DNA of 64,000 bases from Euptelea pleiosperma (taxonomy: Eukaryota > Streptophyta > Magnoliopsida > Ranunculales > Eupteleaceae): NCBI GenBank assembly GCA_035048495.1, contig CM068553.1, positions 16,493,190-16,557,189 on the forward strand, read 5' to 3'. Below are positions 56,843 through 64,000 of this stretch, one piece after another (position 1 is the stretch's first letter; every line of letters begins with the position of its first letter). Under the pieces are notes generated by a model. It saw nothing but the letters and a program-made list of their open reading frames with translations. It was not told the origin of the DNA and did not search any database. Both the position numbers and the translations under genes were made by a program.

Positions 56843-57558
56843 TCTATATACTACTTATAAAAGCACCGATATGAGAAAAACTTTTGATAAACTTAAATAT
56901 CCAAATTTTACCTTTTTTGACTGTTATACCCTTTTCTACTACCACGTGACTTTCCTTTTCCCCTTATAATTAAAAAAAATAGAAACCAGACTTTCCTTCT
57001 CCCTCTAAAATTAATTTATCTTTTTCTCTATAAAATTCTTTTAAGGGATCAATTAGGGTTCTGTGCAATCATTCTATATGTTATGATTCACACTGTTACA
57101 CTCGCTCTCTTCTTGTCATACGTTGTTTTCTACAAGGATGAAACTTCTTTGCTCTTAGGATTCTTGTTCAAGGCCCACTCAAGTACTTTTCTGATTCATG
57201 CAACCATCTTTCGTACATATTCTGATTAAAACAATTTTATTTAACCAATTATCCACCTTTTCAGTCAAACTCTAATTTTGTTGCATGTGTGAACCTACTA
57301 GTCTTTACAAAAGCCAGATCAATTATAAATTTAAGAACCGAGTAAGGAACTTAGGGCTTGAGTATGTAGCCCAATCGGTTAATGTTTTGCATTGCAACCA
57401 TGAGTTCATGGGTTCCATCCCAACTTATTTAACCTAAAAAGAGAAAAATTTTAATAGTTAGAAAATAATTTATATAGCCTTTTATAAACAGCAAACAAAA
57501 AATGCTTGCAATCATCGCCTTTAAGGTATTGCACAGATGCAACGCTGCATAAGACAAG
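56843..57558 (+). mobile_element. Possible Helitron (degenerate), 0.7 kb
   Basis: It starts A|TCTATATACTACTTATAAAA, very like plant Helitron 5' ends. It ends with a hairpin-like GCACAGATGCAACG followed by CTGCATAAGACAAGG, where an intact element would close with CTRR. It has no coding content. Start and end agree with one element, but the 3' end is degraded. Confidence 0.4.
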
Positions 57559-57601
57559 GTAAAAAATGTTTGGATTTTATTTTTTTATTTTTTATTTATG
57601 T

Positions 57602-57842
57602 TAGAGGAGTTAATGGGCGGGGCTGGTCGATGCATTTTGGGTCGGGTTTGGGCTTGGTTTTTTGGTGAAAAATAAGCTTAAGCCCACTCATATCTGGTGG
57701 CCTCTTGAGTCTTGAGCGAGATTTGAGCCTAATATGTTAAGATCCATCATGGGCTAGCCTGTACTTGGGCCTAATTATTTGTGTCCATCCTGGGCTTGGG
57801 TAGAGCTTGGCTTGGTATGAATCCAGTTCATTAACAACCCTA
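57602..57842. mobile_element. Probable hAT-like MITE with GGGCTTGGG array
   Basis: The ends TAGAGGAGTTAATGGG and CATTAACAACCCTA are inverted. The interior repeats GGGCTTGGG/GGGCCT motifs, as in the hAT remnant at 1-1514, whose end (AATGAACACCTCTA) is also similar. Flanks ATTTATGT and ATTATGGT are a weak 8-bp match. Confidence 0.5.
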
Positions 57843-58597
57843 ATTATGGTAGTTTTATTTGGTTTCTTCAATTGCTGCTAAAATGTTTATCTTCACATCT
57901 GTTCCAGTAGATCAAGAAGTACATAAACAAAGAAGAATGATATGGTGGGGTTGAGTACTATAGAGTTCGATGGTGCCGAGTGCCGGATCGAATGCGGATC
58001 CACTGATATTTGGAACAAATCATGGATGGTTCATTGCAAAAAAAGAAAAAAAAATATCAAGCTGATGTTCCAAAGTTATAGCATGCTGATCTAACAGTAA
58101 GAACTGATGCACAGATCACGGCGTATCGTCATATATTTTCTAAGTAACATGGCTGCACACGATCTGTATATAAACAATTTCTTATATCTAATGTCTCATC
58201 ACAATGTTAATATGATATGTAGGTATCTAAGGTTATACCGGCCGATATATCGGATATTTTCTGATAAAGTTGACTTTATCGGCCAATATACGATATATTT
58301 TATGTTAATTATACATTTAAAAGCTTTTTTTTGTCTAATAATTAATTATTATAACCCATATAATTGAATTTTCTATTGATAAAAGGGAAAAATGATTTAT
58401 TGGAGTAAACAAATCAATATGGTTTATAGGCATAATCGATACGTCTTAAAACATTTGATAAATGAGACTGATGTATTTAATTAATTAATTAGAACCCAAC
58501 TTGGATTTAAATAGTAAACAACCTAATATAATGTAGGAAAGACACATGATAGGATCCCATCAGTCTTAACAATTCCTAATGCTCCAACATTATAATA
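57843..58597. other. Intergenic, repeat remnants
   Basis: No gene. A patch of ATCGGCC/CGATAT motifs at 58230-58310 with TCTTAAAACATTTG near 58445 may be another array-bearing hAT-like relic; no TSD. Confidence 0.35.
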
Positions 58598-58780
58598 TTA
58601 GTAGGTGGCTTGTGCCCACGACACTCCCCAACAAAGAAGTTGCCAAAATCGGGTAGGTGTGGCCGAGTTCCACCGTCCATTTGGGGTGATAAGATCTCGA
58701 TCATTCTTTGTGAAGCCGATAAGAAGGGGGATAGCTGGGGAGACAACTTCCCTATTTTGTTATATAGACTAGTGGGTGCC
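58598..58780 (-). repeat. Mini-Helitron-like unit, cut by LTR copy B
   Basis: Unit 58598-58768 (171 bp) begins A-rich at TCTATATAACA on the minus strand and ends CTAA|T with a GTGTCGTGGGCAC hairpin. The next unit starts at 58769 (CTAG) and is interrupted at 58780 by LTR copy B. Confidence 0.55.
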
Positions 58781-61650
58781 TGATATTCGCTCAAAAGTGC
58801 TTATTTTAAGTAATTATCCTTTTACCGTTATTATATTTTCCTACATAAAATGCTCTATTTATCTATTTTTCTACGTAATAGTCTCTTCTGTTGCGTAGAA
58901 CATACTTTTCTGGATGAAATGGTATATTTGTATGCATTAAACGCATTTTTGGAAGTCTAGACATTAAGTCGTTCTGATAAAGTCTCATTACGCGCTTCTT
59001 CTATCGCAAGAAACCCCGATGGGACAATTCTCGAGACTTGCGAGCCCAAATCGATTAGGAAAGCCCATTATCAAAGCTTAAAGAGCCCACATGCTATGAC
59101 TAGAAGATATGGGCCAAATATGGGCTGAATAAGAAGACCAAAAAGCCGGCCCAAAGAACGAAGAGAGCAAGATAGCCAATGACCAAGAGACGGACCAAAG
59201 CGTTTAAAGCCACATGAGTCAGCATGGAATGATAGTCTACTCTACTAGAGAAGCGTGAGGATGGTCACAGTGAAGACTAGGGTTCCAGACCCTTTGCTAA
59301 TACTTTTAATTTCCATTTTTTGATATTTTCTCTCTCCTCCCCCTAATTTTCTATCTCATCTCTCCTTATTCTCTCTCTCTTCATCTCTCGGTCATCGGAT
59401 TTACTGACCTAACCCCAGAATTCTTGCCTGTTAGCTTTGGCCCATCTCCCTAAGCTATCGGATCGTTGGATCTTCCATCGGACCGTTGGATTGTCCATTA
59501 GACCGTCGGATCTCTCTAAATCCGTTAGCCTGCCAATCTGGATCCTGATCAAGTCATCTTCAGTCAGACCATCAGATTGTCTGTCACATCATCTTGTGAG
59601 ACGATGGACATCATCAATCCATGTGGGCCAGTAGCCGGGCCCATCATCATCGACCGGCTGCCCGACCATTTAGTGGACCTCGTGAATTTCAAAATAATTT
59701 AAATTAAATTTTAAAAAAGGGGGGGGGGTCCACTAAATGGAGAAATTCCCTAAAGAAAAGTAAGGTTTTACTTAAAAAAAAAATTATTTTTCTTATTTTT
59801 TATTTTCGAAAAATCCCTATTTCCAAGAGAAGGGTTCGTTGGAACCCTAATCCCCCTCCTTACTTCACCTCATCTTTCCCCAAAAACCCCAGGACGATTT
59901 CCTCTTCTTGGGGGCTTCTTCTTTTTTCTTCTTTTCTTCTTCTTATTCTTCCTCCTCCATCTTCGCCGGAGTTGCAGGCAGCAACTCCGACCATCTGGGT
60001 CTTCTTCTCCTCCTTCTTCTTCTTCTTCTTCTTCTTCTTCTTCTTCTTCTTCTTCTTCTCATTTTTTTTATTTTCATTTTCTTCATCTTCTTATTCCCGT
60101 TTTCTATCGGAGTTGCAGCCTGCAACTCCAGCCGGCAGCGTCCCCACCCCCACCTGCTCTACCAACTCTCTCTATCCCTAGCCTTCACCCCTCTCCCACT
60201 TCTCTCCTACCCACGTCTCTCCACTTTCTCTACCTCTTAGAACCGTATTTTACAAAAAAAAAGGAGAAAAAAAAAGAAAAAGAAAAAAGAAGAAGAAGTG
60301 AGAAGAAGATGACAGTAGATGAAGGAGCCATCATGCTCCTCCCATGGATTGGTGGAACCGCCAGCAAGCTAACGGCCTGCACTTTTTGCAGGCTGTTATT
60401 GTGTTCCTCCACCGACCCCTTTTCTTTTGCTGCCGCTGCAACTTCCGGCCGGCCAACCCGCTACACCCCGGTTCTCCATCTCACCAACAGCATCGCCATG
60501 AACGTCATCGGTTCTGGCCATCTCCTCCACCACTAGCAACGGTAGAAACCTGCAAGAAAACCTCCTCCCCAAGTGTTTAGCCACCTTGCACAACCACCAG
60601 CACCACCATAAACCTTCTCCCTTGCTCCCTCGCCTTCAAGAACGTTGCTGCTCGTCCTCTCCTCCATTCACTACCGCTGCCTCCTTCTCCATGTTGGCCA
60701 CTTGTTGAATCGCACCCTTGAACAGTCCGCCCCTCCCTTGCTGTTCTCCTCTTCTTCTCAAACGGACTACTATCTCATGGGGGGAGAACCAGCGCAAGAG
60801 CCTTCAGCGACCATCACTTGCATACCGTATTCTTCACGGTGTTGTGATTGATCCCCACCAGTCAATCCTTCTCTGCATCATTACCACGACAACTCGTGCG
60901 CCTCCATCGTGTTGCTCTACTTGCACAACCACCTTCTCCTCCCTTGGGAGCACCCTCTTCTCCTACCATTCAAGAGGCCAAGTAGCCGATCAGTCCAAAA
61001 GACCTCTTGGCCGAACCTCCATTCTACCTAATCTTCATGGTGGACTCATGGTGACTAGTTCTAGAAAGGCCCTTTCTCGGCGTCCTTCTTCAATCCTACA
61101 CCATTACCACGATCGATGCTCTCAACTCCTCTTGGTAAGTCGATGGCTTAGTTTCTCTCTCTAGATTCTCTAACTCATCCTTTTCTCTCTCTAGGACTTT
61201 TTCCCTTTCTCTCTCTCTCTCCTCTCTCTCTAGATCCAAATGTTTTAGTTTATTTTGAAGTAGATTTAAATTTAATAAATGTACTCGATTGCTTAATTAT
61301 TAATGAAAAGTTTGGTTTTGTGAATTGTCGATTACTTCATCTTTGTTATTTTTATTCTTTTTGTGTTAAGCAGTGTATCTCTCTCTACAATCATCAAATC
61401 AAGTTTTAAAAATCACTGTCAACCACCATTCGCACCCTTCCATCCCTTATTTTTAGTAATGTCTAAAAAAAATCTGTCATTTCATGTCCTTGAATTGCGC
61501 ACACTAACCCGAGTGCGGATCGACATCCGACACTGTCCACTGTACGAGCTTGAATATTTTGCAGAAATAAACAGTGAACTAGAAGGATCAAATTAAAATG
61601 TGTTAAAACCGGGGTTTCTGATCCAACGACACGAAAAAACCCTATTTTCA
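58781..61650 (+). mobile_element. Solo LTR, 2.87 kb, TSD GTGCC (copy B)
   Basis: It starts TGATATTCGCTCAAAAGTGC and ends CCCTATTTTCA. The TSD GTGCC is perfect (58776-58780 and 61651-61655). It aligns end to end with copy A, including the TTGCGTAGAACA block, the CT-rich middle with (TTC)n (60006-60059) and two stem-loops, and the GTGCGGATCGACATCCGACA block near the end. ORFs inside are low complexity. Confidence 0.85.
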
Positions 61651-62580
61651 GTGCCCCACACCATTGGCACTCCTCGACAAAGAATTTGCCAAAATCAAGT
61701 GGGTGGAGGGGATCCACCGTCCATTTGGGGGAGGATTAGACCTCTGCCCTTCTTTGTTGATGCTTATAAGATTGGGTATAAGTAGAGAGACGACCAATGT
61801 GTTTTGTTATATAGAATAGTAAATGGCCCATGCCCACGGCACTCTCCGACAAAAGCGTTTGCAAAAATTGGGTGCCTTTGGCACTCAAACTGTATAACGA
61901 ACTGGGGCGTTACCGTTTTTTCCATTATAACGGCTGTTATAACGGATTGTAAAGCACAAAGGGAGAAATGGAAAAATAACATAAATAACAAAAAATAACA
62001 GTGTTGAAATTTAAATTTTGAATAAATTGAGGTCAAATGAGGCAGATTGAGTGGCTAAAATCTAACCGTCCACATTAGATCGATGGATTTGATCTCAACC
62101 ACTCTTTATCTAACCATCTACATTAGATGGATGGATAAGATAAGAGAATACAACTGAGTTGTCTTGATATATGCGTGGGTGGCCCGTGCCCGCGGTACTT
62201 TTCGACAAAGTGTTTGTCAAAATCGGGTGGGAGTTAATCTCAGCCATCGATACGAAGCATAGTGGATCTCAGCCACTCATTATTGAAGCCATATAAGATA
62301 TGAGGGGTATAAGAAAACCATTAAATTTCAGTTAAATTCTTTTTTTTTTACATTTTAAATTTTAAATTTTCAAATTTCAAATTTAAATTTTCAATTTCAA
62401 CACTACTTTTTTCGTTAAAATCCATTAAAATTCATTTTTGCCCCTAGCCATTTCAATTCGTTTTAACGGTAACACCCCTCTCGAGGAATAAAAAGTGGGG
62501 CTCCTGAGCTTGACCCTTGGGCTATATGTAAATCCAACCCATTTCATTCATTATATGTAGGTAAATAGTAGGTGACATGT
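61651..62580 (-). repeat. Mini-Helitron-like units, second copy of the 0.9-kb segment
   Basis: This is a duplicate of 50658-51531: the same order of units, the TAACGG patch (61905-61995), TCTAACCGTCCACATTAGATC and the final GTAGGTAAATAGTAGGTGAC. It stops where LTR copy C begins (62581). Confidence 0.65.
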
Positions 62581-64000
62581 TGATATTCGCTCAAAAGTGC
62601 TTATTTTAAGCTATTATCCTTATAGCGATGTTGCATTCTCCTACGTAAAACTTGTCTTTTCGTCGACTTTTTCACATAAGAGTTTCTTCCATTGCGTAGA
62701 ACGCATTCTTTAGACAAAAATTGACTATTTGCATGAAATATACGCATTTCGAATAGTCCAGTATCAAGCCGTTTTAGTTGAATCTCATTACACGCTTTTT
62801 CAATTACAGGAGACCCTATCGGGCAATTCTCGAGGACTGGTGGGCCCACAATCAACCTCAGAAGACTTCTATCAAAGCTTAAAGAGCCAACATGCTAGGA
62901 TAAAAAGATAGAAGACATGTACAGACAAAGCTAGAGGATCGTAGAGCTGGAACAAGGATTAAGAGAGAGAAGAATAGCTAGAGACCAAGATAAGGACTTA
63001 GGTGTTAAAGGCCACACCAATTAATATCAAAGGATAAGTCTGACTTATTGGTGGAGCGGACGAGAGAATAAAGAAGACCAGGGTTCAAGATCCTCCAAGA
63101 CTTTTATTTTTGTATTTTTTTCTCTCCTCTCTCCTATTTCTCTCTCTATCTATCTATCTTGGCCCATGACTCATACCCATGACCCATGACCCATGTCCAT
63201 ACCCATGACCCATGCCCATGCCCATGACCATGCCCATTTGCAACAACAAGAGAGAATTGGTCTCTCTTGACAAATTCTTTTCTCCCCTATCTCTCTCTAT
63301 CCTAGTAACTCTCTCTCTCTCTCATCTAACTAACCCATTCCCAATCGTTGGATCTCTCTAGATCCAACAATCATTATTTTTACAATAAGCAAAAAAAAAA
63401 AAAGTCTATAAGAGATTTACGATCTCTCCCCCCTCTCATAACCTACAATCTTCTAGGTTCCCTCTCCCCTTCTTCTCTAAACCTCTCTATATCTCTCATT
63501 TCCTTGGTTTGGTTCTCTTTCAAAAATCATCAAGAACACTGCTGTGCAAACCTCTTCTCCATTGGTAATCACTAAGGTAAATCTCCATTTTCTATCTTCT
63601 CTTTCATTTTCTCTCTAAAATCTTGTTCTTTTTCTTTATATTTCTTCTCTTATAATACTTTCTAAAGTGATGGTTATTTGTTTTTATTTTCTTTTATGAA
63701 TAAATTAGATTCAAACATTGTAACTTGCATTATTTTAATAAATACATTTTTCTTTTCCGCTTATGGTGTTTCTTTCTCTCTACTTATGTTAATTAGTTGA
63801 TAGAAATCTCTCCAAAATGATTATTTTAAATCTCAATCATTAATCACCACTCTCACCTTTTCATCCATATTTTCAAGCACTTTCTATTGTTTTAATGTTC
63901 CAAGAAATTGTGTTCCTTAACCCCGAGTGCGGATTCGACATCCGACATATCACTATACAAAGTCTGCATTTTTGTAGGATTTAAAGTGAACCGGAATTAC
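62581..64000 (+). mobile_element. LTR copy C, shorter variant, runs off the window
   Basis: It starts TGATATTCGCTCAAAAGTGC like copies A and B. It keeps the leader block and the GTGCGGATTCGACATCCGACA block at 63921, so it is nearly complete at ~1.5 kb. It lacks most of the CT-rich middle and the GAGTTGCA stem-loops. A hexamer-like (CCCATGA/CCCATGC)n tract lies at 63165-63236. The preceding 5 bp are CATGT; the matching TSD would lie past 64000. Confidence 0.7.

Noticed and set aside
59908..61164. ORFs of 60-148 aa in the CT-rich part of LTR copy B
   Set aside because: Same reason: simple-repeat translations inside a solo LTR; the equivalent frames are not conserved in copy A.
49162..62580. 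CRISPR-like or phage-like repeat array
   Set aside because: The units are ~155-170 bp, abut directly without spacers, and lie in a plant nuclear context; terminal features fit Helitron-like elements.

Overview
This is a nuclear window from a flowering plant. The evidence is spliceosomal GT-AG introns, plant-type LTR retrotransposons (copia, chromovirus-type and Athila-like Ty3/gypsy), LINEs with zf-RVT and RNase H domains, hAT, Mutator-like and Helitron-like elements, and a telo-box next to a translation-factor gene. The large introns filled with nested repeats suggest a mid-to-large genome. I cannot name the species.

Only one host gene is visible. It is a complete minus-strand gene for mitochondrial elongation factor G. 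Twenty short exons run from 39734 (ATG) down to 2633 (TAG) and join into 759 codons with every phase matching and every intron GT-AG. The mRNA uses about 2.3 kb of coding sequence out of 37.1 kb. Most of the rest is two giant introns, intron 1 (12.7 kb) and intron 5 (10.4 kb), plus intron 18 (4.3 kb), intron 2 (2.0 kb) and intron 14 (1.9 kb).

Layout. 1-1514: 3' part of a dead hAT transposase element. 1515-2632: 3' flank of the gene. 2633-12732: exons 20-6. Intron 18 holds a 904-bp foldback Mutator-like element and the tail of a copia element with its 3' LTR. 12733-23119 (intron 5): a minus-strand copia element split by an LTR insertion and by two hAT-like elements. 23120-26585: exons 5-2, with a LINE fragment in intron 2. 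26586-39317 (intron 1): a Mutator-like MITE, a solo LTR, then a composite block carrying parts of a chromovirus, a LINE and an Athila-like element, itself hit by three small DNA transposons. 39318-39734: exon 1. 39735-64000: no host gene seen. This part holds a foldback element close to the promoter, a 1.5-kb field of inverted repeats, a ~650-bp tandem duplication, a LINE 3' half, more foldbacks, arrays of ~155-170-bp mini-Helitron-like repeats, and large solo LTRs, one nested in another.

Target-site duplications (TSDs) could be read by eye for many insertions: 5 bp for LTRs, 8 bp for hAT-like, 9-10 bp for Mutator-like and 9-18 bp for LINE. These give unusually firm boundaries. The most interesting points are a series of microscopic LINE insertions made of little more than a poly(A) tail between long TSDs, a set of hAT-like elements that each carry their own short-motif array, tandem mini-Helitron-like arrays whose hairpin loop was hit by a solo LTR, and chimeric reading frames made by gypsy/LINE junctions.
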